NCBI GenBank assembly: GCA_020850695.1
Contig: JADZEF010000375.1
Span: forward strand, 1-32,451
DNA from: Planctomycetaceae bacterium
GTDB lineage: Bacteria; Planctomycetota; Planctomycetia; Planctomycetales; Planctomycetaceae
DNA length: 32,451 bases
Direction: 5' to 3'
Of this stretch, positions 17,843 through 26,549 are shown piece by piece. The position numbers and the translations under genes were made by a program. Within the stretch, counting starts at the first letter, position 1. Each line of letters starts with the position of its first letter. The notes below the pieces were generated by a model that ran no database searches, was not told where the DNA came from, and was given only the letters and a program-made list of their open reading frames with translations.

Positions 17843-20782
17843 TCACGGGCTGACCGCGCCGATGTACGGTTTCTGATTCTTCCCTGGATTGGGCACGTTC
17901 GCCAGCGGGCTTCCGGTCCGAGGAGTGAGGAACGTCGCGTCCTTCGGCTCCGTCGACGCGAACGACGGACTGATCTGCCACTTCCCTGCATTCCCAAAGA
18001 ACTCGGCTACCTCGTTCGCCGCCGGCGGCGCGGGCTGGTTGCGGGTCGAATAGTTCCAGTTCGCTCCCGCCGCACCGTTCTCCATCATCGGTGCGAACGC
18101 TTTCGCGAAGTCCCCTGCCTTGTATCCCTTCTCGACAATCACCTCGGGCCCCGTCTGGCCGGCGAAGAGATTGCGATAGAAGCCCAGCCCCGTGGAGAGA
18201 TTGCTCGGCAGGTCGACGAACACGATCGGCCGCGTGCACTTGTAGAACGTGTTGTTCCCCAGCACGACGTCCCGCAGGATCCGCTCGGCCCCCTCAAACC
18301 GGAAACCGACGTCGTTCTGGACGAAGAGGTTCTCGCGAATTTCGAGATACGCCGCACGATCGGCCAGGACGATCCCCGCCATCGGTCCCGAGAACCGGCA
18401 GTTGCGGATCGTCACCTGGTTCACCTGGTCGAGGTCGTTCCCGGCTTCGAACCGGATGCCGGCCGCACTCGCGGACGACCCTTCGATCCGCAGCTTCTCG
18501 AAGACCACATCGCGGCCGTCCTGGAAGAACCCGCTCGGCCCCTTCGCCAGCACACCCGACTTGGTGAAGTTGCGAATGCTGAGATTCTTCAGCCGCAACC
18601 CCTGCACCGATCCGCGCACTTCGATCGCCGCGGCCCGATTGCCGCCGTCGATCTCGAACCCTTCGAGCGTGAACCGGTCGATCTCTCCCAGCACCACGAC
18701 GGGGTCTGTCCCGGCGGTCGGAGCGAGAATGGCGGGCTTCGGACCGTCCGAGATCACCCGGATTGCCTCGGGATACTCGAACTTCGCAACCAGCCGGATC
18801 GCTTCGTCGTACGACTTGCCCCCCGCCACGCGAATCGGCGGCGGATCCCCCTTGGATGAGTCGTAGGTCTTCGCGACGAAATCGATGGCTTCGCGAATCG
18901 TCTCGAAGTGTCCTTCCGGTCCGACCTTGATGTCCTCGCCCTTCTTCGGCGCGCCCAATGGCTTCGCGAGCGGCTTCTCACCGCCGAGACCGTCCTTTTT
19001 CGATGGGCCGCCCCCCATCACCGCCCAGGTGATGGCGGCGGCGAGCAGCGCCAGCACCGCCACGCCGCCACCGATGATCTTCCAGCGGTGAGGGCCGTTC
19101 AGAAGGCCTTTGACACGCTCGAAGTCGACCGCCGGAGCCAGCTTCGAGCTGGCGACCGGTTCGGCGACGACCGCTTCCGCGTAGGCCGGCTGAGCTTCGT
19201 ACCCTTCCTGCACCGCGTAGGCCTGCTGAGGCTGACCGTAGGCGACTGGCGCCGCGGTCGCCACCGGCTGGGCAACCACCGGCTGGGCCATCATGGGCTG
19301 CTGTTCGACGGGCACCGCCACGGCGACGGGGGCCGCAGCCGGCGCTGCCACCGCAGGGATGGGCCCCGACCCCCCCGCACGCGTTCCCGACCCGGGACCC
19401 TTTGTCCCCGACCCGGGCCCCTGCGCCTGCACGGCCTTTCTGGACTTGGTCGACGGAGGCTTCGGAGCGACCGGGGGCGGGTTCTGGTCGAGACCAGACA
19501 GGAACGACGCAAGGTCGGACTGTGGGACGCCGGCCGCCGGCTGCGAAGGAGCCGTGGGCATCGGCGTCCAGACCGGCGGCGGAGCGGGAATGGCGGTGGC
19601 GACGGGGGGCGTCGGCGAGACGACCGCCACGTCGGGAACCGTGTCGACGTTGCGGGCCTGCACCACGCTGGAACCCGGGCGCTGTCCCGTCGGCCGCTGG
19701 TGCCGGCTGTGCTTGCGGCGCCAATCGTCGCTGCCGTGCTGCTCGAGCCAGTGGGTCATGACGTCGGCGACTTCCTCGGCCGACTGATAACGGTCGGGAA
19801 GCTTCTTCGCCATCATCTTATGAATGATGGCCATCAGGTCGTCCGGGATGTCGGGCCGGTCGAGCCTGAGGGACGGCGGCTCTTTCGTCTGGTGCGACAG
19901 CAGCCGCTGCGCCAACGTCCCTTCCGTGAAGGGCGGATGCGCGCTCAGCAGGAAGTAGAGCGTGCAACCCAGGCTGTAGATATCGGCCCGGGCGTCGACG
20001 CGGTGACTGTCGAGGGCCTGCTCGGGGGCGAGATAATCGGCCGTCCCAAGGACCTTTTCGTCGTGGGCGACCGTCAGCGACTGTTCGTCCTCTTCGTTGA
20101 AGAAACGGGCCAGGCCGAGGTCGAGGATCTTCACCACGCCATTGTTGTCGACCAGCAGGTTGCCCGGCTTGATGTCCCGGTGAACCATGCCCGCCGCATG
20201 CGCGTGCCCCAGCCCCAGCGCCGACTGACGGATGTACTCGCAGGCGGTCTCATAGCTCATCACGCCGTCGCGGGTGACGAGGTCGTGCAGGCTGTTCCCC
20301 TCGACGTATTCCATCACCAGGAAGTGGATCTCGGTGTCCTTTTCCACTTCCTTGTCGACGTCGTAGGCGCGGACGATGTTCGCATGGTCGAGCGCCGCGA
20401 CCGCCTGGGCCTCGCGATGGAAGCGGCCCAGGTAGGACGTGTCGTTCACCCGCTTCGACGGCAGCACCTTCAGGGCGCACCGCCGGCGCATCAGCGTGTG
20501 CTCGGCGAGGTAGACGGAACTCATCCCCCCCTTGCCCAGCAGCGACAGCAGCCGGTATTTGCCGAGGAAGAACCCCTTGTGCTTCCCTTGCAGGATCTTG
20601 TCGGCCTGCCAGCGGGTGAGGGCGCCCCGGTTGACGAACTCGTCCGCGAGGGCCCGCGAGTCGTCGAAGCGGACGCCGTACTGGCGGAACTCCTGCAGGA
20701 TGCGGTTCAGCGGCTCGGCATCGAGCAGGCCGCTTTGCCGCACGAACTGCAGAAAGGACTCGCCGGTGAGTTTAATCGCCAT
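17843..20782 (-). CDS. Transmembrane Ser/Thr protein kinase with extracytoplasmic beta-helix domain
   Basis: 979 residues in five parts. Residues 1-74 are the helical N-terminal extension common to planctomycete kinases (ending LTRWQADKILQGKHKGFFLGKY). Residues 75-345 are a complete kinase: glycine loop GKGGMSSVY (83-91), Lys105 (CALKV), HRDIKPGN (Asp203), DLGLA (Asp221, DLG rather than DFG) and APEQ (252-255). Residues 360-550 are a Pro/Ala/Gln-rich linker with GPGSGT repeats. One transmembrane helix lies at 568-589. From about 630 to the end is a region like a right-handed parallel beta-helix, with short repeated strands such as VVLGEIDRFTLEGFEIDGG and LRLKNLSIRNF. The kinase is therefore cytoplasmic and the beta-helix periplasmic, a sensor-like layout. 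The ligand is unknown. All catalytic residues are present, so it should be active. Confidence 0.93.
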   Translation of the reverse strand: MAIKLTGESFLQFVRQSGLLDAEPLNRILQEFRQYGVRFDDSRALADEFVNRGALTRWQADKILQGKHKGFFLGKYRLLSLLGKGGMSSVYLAEHTLMRRRCALKVLPSKRVNDTSYLGRFHREAQAVAALDHANIVRAYDVDKEVEKDTEIHFLVMEYVEGNSLHDLVTRDGVMSYETACEYIRQSALGLGHAHAAGMVHRDIKPGNLLVDNNGVVKILDLGLARFFNEEDEQSLTVAHDEKVLGTADYLAPEQALDSHRVDARADIYSLGCTLYFLLSAHPPFTEGTLAQRLLSHQTKEPPSLRLDRPDIPDDLMAIIHKMMAKKLPDRYQSAEEVADVMTHWLEQHGSDDWRRKHSRHQRPTGQRPGSSVVQARNVDTVPDVAVVSPTPPVATAIPAPPPVWTPMPTAPSQPAAGVPQSDLASFLSGLDQNPPPVAPKPPSTKSRKAVQAQGPGSGTKGPGSGTRAGGSGPIPAVAAPAAAPVAVAVPVEQQPMMAQPVVAQPVATAAPVAYGQPQQAYAVQEGYEAQPAYAEAVVAEPVASSKLAPAVDFERVKGLLNGPHRWKIIGGGVAVLALLAAAITWAVMGGGPSKKDGLGGEKPLAKPLGAPKKGEDIKVGPEGHFETIREAIDFVAKTYDSSKGDPPPIRVAGGKSYDEAIRLVAKFEYPEAIRVISDGPKPAILAPTAGTDPVVVLGEIDRFTLEGFEIDGGNRAAAIEVRGSVQGLRLKNLSIRNFTKSGVLAKGPSGFFQDGRDVVFEKLRIEGSSASAAGIRFEAGNDLDQVNQVTIRNCRFSGPMAGIVLADRAAYLEIRENLFVQNDVGFRFEGAERILRDVVLGNNTFYKCTRPIVFVDLPSNLSTGLGFYRNLFAGQTGPEVIVEKGYKAGDFAKAFAPMMENGAAGANWNYSTRNQPAPPAANEVAEFFGNAGKWQISPSFASTEPKDATFLTPRTGSPLANVPNPGKNQKPYIGAVSP

Positions 20783-21488
20783 TCCGGGGAAGCCTGATTT
20801 CGGGAATGAGCGCCGCCCGGTGGTGAGTACCCGGCAACACTCGTTCTCGAAACGGGAAATAATTCACGAAGCCGACGCCCGTCGGGGTTGAGGCACCCGG
20901 CGGCCGGAGCGGTCAGTGAGTCATGATCGTCAGCGGATCAACGTCGTCAGCGAATAGGACTGTGAACGCGACAGCCAGGGACTGCAAACGAAAGCGGTCT
21001 TCACGTCTCGACGCGAAGAGCACGGGTCTCGGACCAATCAAATTGCGGGAACGTCTTATGATAACCGGATTTCGAGTCGATCGACGAAATGTCGTCGGCG
21101 CGGGAGACATCCGTGCCGTCAGCAGATTTTCCGGGCGAACACGCGACCGGAGTGGCGATTGAGGAGTATGCCACCACATCTACCTTAGCAGGCATCCCCC
21201 CCCCTTGCCAGCCTTTGATTTTGTGACTTTCGGCTCGATTCGACCGATTCAAGCAGGTGAGGGAGCTTGTGAGGCCGGGGGAGGGCTGCGCCCTAATCTC
21301 TCTTTCCCCAGCGCGCAGTTGGTCATGTCGCATCCTGACGTCGCAAGCGACCTCGCACCCCGCCAACCGCCTGCGCAAGCACCATGCGTCCCTTCAATCC
21401 GCATTTTCGCTATCATGGCACCCTTCGATCGCCCCGCGCCGGCTGATCTCGACCCGCAACACGTCCCTCCTCGCCGCGGATTTCGCCC
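20783..21488. other. 706-base intergenic region between the kinase and the M20 peptidase
   Basis: The two flanking genes diverge, so both promoters should be here. No gene with a recognisable family, no RNA gene and no strong hairpin was seen. A run of nine C residues lies at about 21188-21196, close to the middle. Possible start sites for small proteins exist, but their translations look random. Confidence 0.4.
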
Positions 21489-22661
21489 TTGAACGCCATC
21501 GCCCTCCTGCAGGACCTCGTCTCCATCCCCAGCGTCAACCCCATGGGACGCGACCTTTCCGGCCCCGAATACTTCGAGGGACGCCTCACCGAGTACATCG
21601 CGAAGTTCTTTCAGAAACTTGGCGTCGATCATCAGGTCATCGAGGTCGTTCCCGGCCGGGCCAACGTCATCGCCCGCATCGACCGCCCCGGAGCCACCCG
21701 CACCATCCTCCTCGACGCGCACCAGGACACCGTCCCCATCGACGGCATGACCATCGACCCCTTCAAGCCCGAGATCCGCGACGGCCGGCTCTACGGCCGA
21801 GGGTCGTGCGACGTGAAGGGGGGCCTCGCCTCGATGATGGCCGCCTTCGCCCGCCTCGCCACCGAGCGTCCCGCCGGGGCCTCGAACGTCGTCATCTCGT
21901 GCACCTGCGATGAGGAGTCGACCTCTCTCGGCATCAACGACCTGACCCGCCTTTGGACCGATCCCAAGCGGACGGGAACGCTCCTCAGCAAGAAGCCCGA
22001 CCTCTCGATCGTCGCCGAGCCCACCGACCTCGACATCGTCGTCGCCCATCGCGGGGCCACCCGCTGGAAAGTCCGCACCGTCGGCCGCGCCTGCCACAGC
22101 TCGCGGCCGACCGACGGCATCAACGCCGTCTATCGCATGGCAAAGATCGTCACCGTTCTCGAGCAATACGCCGAGCTGCTTCCGAGTCTCGTCAAGCCGC
22201 ACCGGTTGTGCGGGTCGGCCACGCTCAGCGTCGGGCGCATCGAAGGAGGAATCAGCGTAAACACGGTTCCCGACTGGTGCGAGATCGAGATCGATCGCCG
22301 TGTCATCCCCGGCGAAGACGGCATGCAGGCGATGCACGACGTCGAGACGTTCCTCAAGTCGCACGTCGACATCCCCTTCGAGTTCCTGCCGCCGTGGATC
22401 GTCGGCGCGACTCTGCCGGACGACGACAACGGCCCGCTCTCCGACGAGCTGATGACGCACATCGAGAAGGTGGCGGGCCCGCACAAGAAAATGGGCGTCG
22501 CCTACGGCACGCACGCCTCGCGCATTGCGGACAAGGGTGTTCCGTCGGTCGTGTTCGGCCCTGGCTCGATCCTCATGGCCCACACGAAGGACGAATGGAT
22601 TCCGGTCGATGAAGTCGAGAAAGCCGCGGAGATCTATTTCCGCTTTTGCGCGGGGGCGTGA
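21489..22661 (+). CDS. M20 family metallopeptidase (ArgE/DapE type)
   Basis: Zinc-dependent amidohydrolase of 390 residues. The di-zinc ligands are present: DAHQDTVP (His78, Asp80), GRGSCDVKGG (Asp108, bridging), CDEES (Glu142/Glu143, base and ligand), AEPTD, and a C-terminal FGPGSILMAHTKDEW histidine. The dimerisation domain lies at about residues 180-290 (THRGATRWKVRTVGRACHSS). The family includes acetylornithine deacetylase, succinyl-diaminopimelate desuccinylase and carboxypeptidases; which substrate applies cannot be told. The start is TTG 21489, giving MNAIALLQDLVSIPSVNP, the normal family N-terminus; no in-frame ATG lies nearby and no Shine-Dalgarno is evident. Confidence 0.9.
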   Translation: MNAIALLQDLVSIPSVNPMGRDLSGPEYFEGRLTEYIAKFFQKLGVDHQVIEVVPGRANVIARIDRPGATRTILLDAHQDTVPIDGMTIDPFKPEIRDGRLYGRGSCDVKGGLASMMAAFARLATERPAGASNVVISCTCDEESTSLGINDLTRLWTDPKRTGTLLSKKPDLSIVAEPTDLDIVVAHRGATRWKVRTVGRACHSSRPTDGINAVYRMAKIVTVLEQYAELLPSLVKPHRLCGSATLSVGRIEGGISVNTVPDWCEIEIDRRVIPGEDGMQAMHDVETFLKSHVDIPFEFLPPWIVGATLPDDDNGPLSDELMTHIEKVAGPHKKMGVAYGTHASRIADKGVPSVVFGPGSILMAHTKDEWIPVDEVEKAAEIYFRFCAGA

Positions 22662-22845
22662 GGAGGATGGGGGGATAGAGCGATGGGGGAATGGGGAGAA
22701 CAGAACCCGTGGCGTAACAGTTTGGGACTGCGTGCGCTCTTTCAGGACCAGCCAATAAAGGGATGACGGGATTGAGAGAGCATCGCCGCTCAGGGAGATC
22801 GATCTCCATCAGTGGACAACTCGCTGCTGTGGGCTCGGCTTCTTC

Positions 22846-23048
22846 GGGCTGAAGGCCCGAAACTCAATAGCCTGGGCCAAGCGAAGCGCCGGCCCAGGTC
22901 ACCGACCCCGTAATTCCTTCAAGGCCTGTAGGGCCGTCACTCCTTCGAAGACCGAGTGACGGCCCTACAGGCCTCAGGCCGCTTTATTGATCCCACCCAG
23001 CCCGGCGCTTCGCTTGGGCTGGGCTGATGAGTAACGGGCCTTCAGCCC
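22846..23048. repeat. Three nested inverted stem-loop pairs
   Basis: Outer pair: 14-base inverted copies at 22846-22859 and 23035-23048 (GGGCTGAAGGCCCG). Middle pair: 31-base arms at 22869-22899 and 22995-23025, each an 8-bp stem around the identical 12-base loop AAGCGAAGCGCC. Inner pair: perfect 20-base inverted copies at 22922-22941 and 22955-22974, each containing GTAG or CTAC. The middle stems are CCTGGGCC/GGCCCAGG and, read inverted, CCCAGCCC/GGGCTGGG, with three compensated pair changes. This fills the 436-base gap before the sarcosine-oxidase-like gene; the remainder, 22662-22845, shows no gene. Confidence 0.85.
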
Positions 23049-23097
23049 TCAATCCCTCCTTCCCGCGCTCCGACAACAGCTCTCGAGTTCTCCCGTC

Positions 23098-24246
23098 ATG
23101 GCTCACACGTTCGACGTCATTGTGCTCGGGGTCGGAGGCTTCGGCAGCGGAGCCTTCGATCATCTCGCCCGCCGCGGGCTGAAGGTGCTGGGGCTCGACC
23201 GATTCCCCCCTGGGCACGATCGTGGCAGCTCGCACGGCGAAACACGGATCATTCGCAAAGCCTACTTCGAGCATCCCGACTACGTCCCGCTCCTCCTGCG
23301 GGCGTACGATCTCTGGCATGAACTCGAACGCGACATCGGCCAGACGCTGTTTCACCGGGCGGGGCTTCTCATCAGCGGCCCTCCCCACGGCGAAGCGGTC
23401 GCCGGCGCGCGACTCGCGCGGGATCGTTACAACGTCCCGCTTGAAGAAATCCCGCGGGCCGACCTCCCCGCACGCTTCCCCGGCTTTCGCATTCCCGACG
23501 AATTCGATGCGGTCTTTGAGCCGGACGGGGGTTATCTCGAAGTCGAAAACTGCGTCCTGGCTCATGCCCGGCGCGGCGAGCGGGCAGGGGGCGTCATCCG
23601 GTCCAATGAGACGGTCCGTGCGTGGTCGTCCAACGGCCGCACCGTGACCGTCACGACCGAGCGCGACACCTACTCCGCCGCCAGCCTCGTGATCACGGCC
23701 GGCGCCTGGGCGGGAACCCTGCTGGCCGATCTGCGAATCCCGTTGCAGGTCGTCCGCAAGCCCCTCTTCTGGTGCCCCGTCCGCAGCGGCGACTATGCCG
23801 TCCAATCGGGATGCCCGACGTTCTATTTCGATCTGCCGCGAGGCTCGTTTTACGGCTTCCCGTCCATCGATGGCTCGACGCTGAAGGTGGCCGAGCACTC
23901 GGGGGGCGCACCGGTCGATGATCCGCTCCTCGTCAATCGCGAGATTCAACCGGACGACTTCCCCCGCGTCGGCGAGTTCCTTCGCGAGCACATGCCGCAG
24001 ATCGATCCCCAACCCGCTCGGCACTCGGTCTGCCTCTACACCGTCACGCCCGACCATCACTTCGCAGTCGACGTCCATCCGCAATACCGCAACGTCGCGG
24101 TCGGAGCGGGCTTCTCGGGTCACGGGTTCAAATTCACGAGCGTCCTCGGCGAAGCCCTCGCAGATCTTGCGACGACGGGCCGGTCAGACCTGCCGATCGA
24201 GTTCCTGTCGCTCGACCGAAAGGCGCTTCATCCGACGACCATGTAG
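23098..24246 (+). CDS. Sarcosine oxidase / N-methyltryptophan oxidase family flavoprotein
   Basis: 382 residues, the length of monomeric sarcosine oxidase. The N-terminus FDVIVLGVGGFGSGAFDHLARRG has the FAD dinucleotide-binding loop. GSSHGETRIIRKAYFEHPDYVPLL is the diagnostic segment after the first helix. Cys312 in HSVCLYTVTPDHHF is the cysteine that carries covalent FAD in this family, and the end has VAVGAGFSGHGFKFTSVLGEALA. The enzyme oxidises N-methyl amino acids (sarcosine, N-methyltryptophan) or a related secondary amine with O2, in the cytoplasm. The substrate is not determined by sequence. ATG 23098 is the first family residue. The gene stands alone between two repeat-rich gaps. Confidence 0.92.
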   Translation: MAHTFDVIVLGVGGFGSGAFDHLARRGLKVLGLDRFPPGHDRGSSHGETRIIRKAYFEHPDYVPLLLRAYDLWHELERDIGQTLFHRAGLLISGPPHGEAVAGARLARDRYNVPLEEIPRADLPARFPGFRIPDEFDAVFEPDGGYLEVENCVLAHARRGERAGGVIRSNETVRAWSSNGRTVTVTTERDTYSAASLVITAGAWAGTLLADLRIPLQVVRKPLFWCPVRSGDYAVQSGCPTFYFDLPRGSFYGFPSIDGSTLKVAEHSGGAPVDDPLLVNREIQPDDFPRVGEFLREHMPQIDPQPARHSVCLYTVTPDHHFAVDVHPQYRNVAVGAGFSGHGFKFTSVLGEALADLATTGRSDLPIEFLSLDRKALHPTTM

Positions 24247-24322
24247 ACGATCTCACAACTCTTGAAATCTCAGCACCCGATTGCGCGGTCCGCGCACGAA
24301 GTCAGAGGGCGGTCTCTCTCCC

Positions 24323-24485
24323 CTCTGCGTCTTCCCTCTGTGCCCTCTGCGTTCAGCCCTTTCTGCTTTCCCCTCTTCTACTCTCCAGCGTGCGAATCGT
24401 CGACTTGTTCGCTGATCGATATCATCGATCAGCGATCGAACGGCCGAAATCAAGAACGCAGAGGCCGCAGAGGGAAGACACAGAG
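24323..24485. repeat. CGCAGAG-type inverted repeat with central palindrome
   Basis: Outer arms of 32 bases at 24323-24354 and 24454-24485 are inverted copies matching at 29 positions and built of CTCTGCG/CGCAGAG words. Near the centre is a perfect 12-bp dyad with a three-base spacer, TCGCTGATCGAT-ATC-ATCGATCAGCGA (24409-24435). It lies in the 557-base gap before the membrane protein. An open frame upstream of ATG 24804 crosses it but is not a credible protein. The rest of the gap shows no gene. Confidence 0.85.
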
Positions 24486-24803
24486 ATTGGGGAGACGTTC
24501 TCGGAACGCGCCGCACTCCGATGTATTCCGCGGTGGATTGAAGAAGGAAATGCACGGCGTCATCGACTGATGGCTTGCCATTCATTTGCTCTGTCGAATC
24601 ACGACGTCGCCCCTGGTCACATCGCAACCAACGCCTCCCGCCTCCCCAACCGACAGAACCGGCAAATCCCTCAGACTCGACGAGTCGAAGCCCGCCCAAG
24701 CGTAATCCGCACTCCCCCATCGTCCAGAGGGGGACTAACCTTGACGTTGTTGCGTTCCCGCCACGATTCCCCGCAACGACGTCTCCTCCCGACGCGGCCC
24801 GAC

Positions 24804-26393
24804 ATGTCCACCACGCTTCCCGAGCCTCCCGTGCGCCACGCGGTCGAGCCGGCCCATGAGTCCCACGATCCCGCGTTCGACTCGCTCCAGGACCGCATGC
24901 CCGAGTGGATGCGCACGACGAAGTCCTTCGCCGTCTTCGGCGGAATTCTGAGCGCTCTCTTTTTCGTCCTGAGCTTCCTGCCGATCTATCACACCGACGT
25001 CTGGGGACACCTCGCCTACGGGCGCTTCATCACCGAAACCCGCGCGCTCCCCACGACCGAGCCGCTCCTGCCGCTCCTCAAGGGCGTCCCCTTCGTCGAC
25101 TCCGCCTGGCTCAGCCAGCTCGTCGGCTACCAACTGGTCGCCCAGTTCGGCAACTCGGCCATTCGATTTCTTTACGCCGCGTGCATCACCATCTGCTGCG
25201 GGCTGCTGATCGCCCGGATGCAGACCCGCACCCGCAATCCCTGGATGACGTTCGTTGGGCTCATCGCCTACCTCGGACTGCTGTGGATTCAGCTGGCGAT
25301 CGTGCGCCCTCAGCTCGCCGGCATGGTGTGCTGCACGGCGGTTCTGTGTCTCATGACGGGGCGTCGCTTCCCGCGCTGGGGCTGGGCCGCCGTCATCGGC
25401 ATCATGGCTGTGTGGGCCAATGTGCATGGATCGTTCCCGGTCGGCATCGCCATCCTGGGAGCGTTCGCGGTGGGGCGGGCGGTCGACATCCTACGGCGGA
25501 CCAACCGGTTTGGCGCGGTGTTGAAGGACGACACTTTCCGCCGCAACGTCCTGCTGACTCAGCTGGCGTTCGCGGCGACGCTGCTCAACCCGTATGGGCT
25601 GGCGTTGTGGTCAGACGTTGTTTCCTTCTGGAAGAATCCGAATCTCTCGGACCTTGTCGAATGGGAACCGCTGAGCCTGCGGATGAAGCAGGGTCAGGCA
25701 GCCGCCATCGTCGGCTTCCTTCTCGTGGTGCTGTATCGCCTGTCGCCGCGACGCGTGACGGTGACGGAAGTGCTGCTGCAGGTCGGACTCGGCGGGGCGA
25801 CGCTCTGGACCAGCCGCATGATCGTCTGGTGGGCCCCGGTCGCGGCCTACTACCTCGCCCTGCACGGCAACGCGGCGTACCACCACTGGCGCGGCGGACG
25901 GCTGACCCTCGAGCCGATCGAACGCCGCAGCATGTGGACGGTCACCGCCTTCGGACTGTTCATCGTCCCGGCCCTCGTCACTCCGTTTGGCGGTGCGGTG
26001 CTGCACAATCGCAAAGGGGACGCGACAATCGGACTCTCGGCTCAGACGCCGGTCGGGGCCGTCGAGTATCTGCACAAGAACCCGCCGCAAGGCCAGGTCT
26101 TCAACACCTACGAACTCGGCGATTACCTGCTCTGGGCGGGCCCCAGGGACATGAAGGTCTTCGTCAACTCGCACGCTCACCTCGTCCCCGAGGAGATCTG
26201 GCGCGGCTACCTCGACGTCGTCAATCTTTCGTCCGGCTGGAAGGAAACGCTGGAGCTTTACAGCGTCAACACCGTCGTCCTCGACAACACCCGCCGTCGC
26301 GACCTCGCTCGGACCCTGAAGCGGGACGAGGAATGGCGCGTCGGCTACGAGGACCGCAACTCAATCGTCCTGGTGCGTCGCAAGCCGCTGTAG
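24804..26393 (+). CDS. Polytopic membrane protein, GT-C-glycosyltransferase-like
   Basis: 529 residues with roughly ten hydrophobic helices and a soluble C-terminal domain of about 120 residues. After the first helix comes YHTDVWGHLAYGRFITETRALPTTEPLLPLLKG and then FVDSAWLSQLVGY. The pattern 'D.W.HL..G.....RALP..E.......PW.d..WLsq' is seen in bacterial integral-membrane proteins related to GT-C glycosyltransferases and dolichyl-phosphate-mannose transferases. The C-terminus has FNTYELGDYLLW and VFVNSHAHLVPEEIW. A lipid-linked sugar transferase role is possible but unproven. ATG 24804 was chosen over the longer frame because the N-terminal sequence before it is repeat-derived. Confidence 0.7.
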   Translation: MSTTLPEPPVRHAVEPAHESHDPAFDSLQDRMPEWMRTTKSFAVFGGILSALFFVLSFLPIYHTDVWGHLAYGRFITETRALPTTEPLLPLLKGVPFVDSAWLSQLVGYQLVAQFGNSAIRFLYAACITICCGLLIARMQTRTRNPWMTFVGLIAYLGLLWIQLAIVRPQLAGMVCCTAVLCLMTGRRFPRWGWAAVIGIMAVWANVHGSFPVGIAILGAFAVGRAVDILRRTNRFGAVLKDDTFRRNVLLTQLAFAATLLNPYGLALWSDVVSFWKNPNLSDLVEWEPLSLRMKQGQAAAIVGFLLVVLYRLSPRRVTVTEVLLQVGLGGATLWTSRMIVWWAPVAAYYLALHGNAAYHHWRGGRLTLEPIERRSMWTVTAFGLFIVPALVTPFGGAVLHNRKGDATIGLSAQTPVGAVEYLHKNPPQGQVFNTYELGDYLLWAGPRDMKVFVNSHAHLVPEEIWRGYLDVVNLSSGWKETLELYSVNTVVLDNTRRRDLARTLKRDEEWRVGYEDRNSIVLVRRKPL

Positions 26394-26410
26394 CCCTCTT
26401 GATACGCGGG

Positions 26411-26497
26411 GTGGCTGGGGTCGACCGCAGGGAGCCCCCAGCGAACTTCACCCTGCGTCCAATTGCTGGGGGCTCGCAGGGCCTCGACCCCAGCCAC
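26411..26497. repeat. GTGG-ended inverted stem-loop pair
   Basis: Arms of 32 and 33 bases at 26411-26442 and 26465-26497 are inverted copies, with 14 outer and 11 inner positions identical. Each arm begins or ends with GTGG/CCAC and contains its own stem (GCTGGGG...CCCCAGC). The loop word CGCAGGG reads the same way on the plus strand in both arms, so only the stems look inverted. It begins 17 bases after the membrane-protein stop. Confidence 0.8.
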
Positions 26498-26549
26498 TCC
26501 CTCAGATGACGAATACTTCGCGATCCCGTTTCCGACGGACACTCGAATC

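Noticed and set aside
18908-20797. 629-codon open frame antisense to the kinase
   Set aside because: The kinase catalytic core is unambiguous on the minus strand; the antisense product is a compositional shadow.
21050-21062. TATGAT as a promoter -10 box
   Set aside because: No acceptable -35 hexamer was found at 16-18 bases upstream, so a promoter is not called.
20783-21488. Small antisense or sense gene in the 706-base gap
   Set aside because: Candidate frames look random and no ribosome-binding site or conserved motif supports them.
24390-24803. N-terminal extension of the membrane protein
   Set aside because: The frame runs through the CGCAGAG repeat and its translation is basic and low complexity; the family-like protein starts at ATG 24804.
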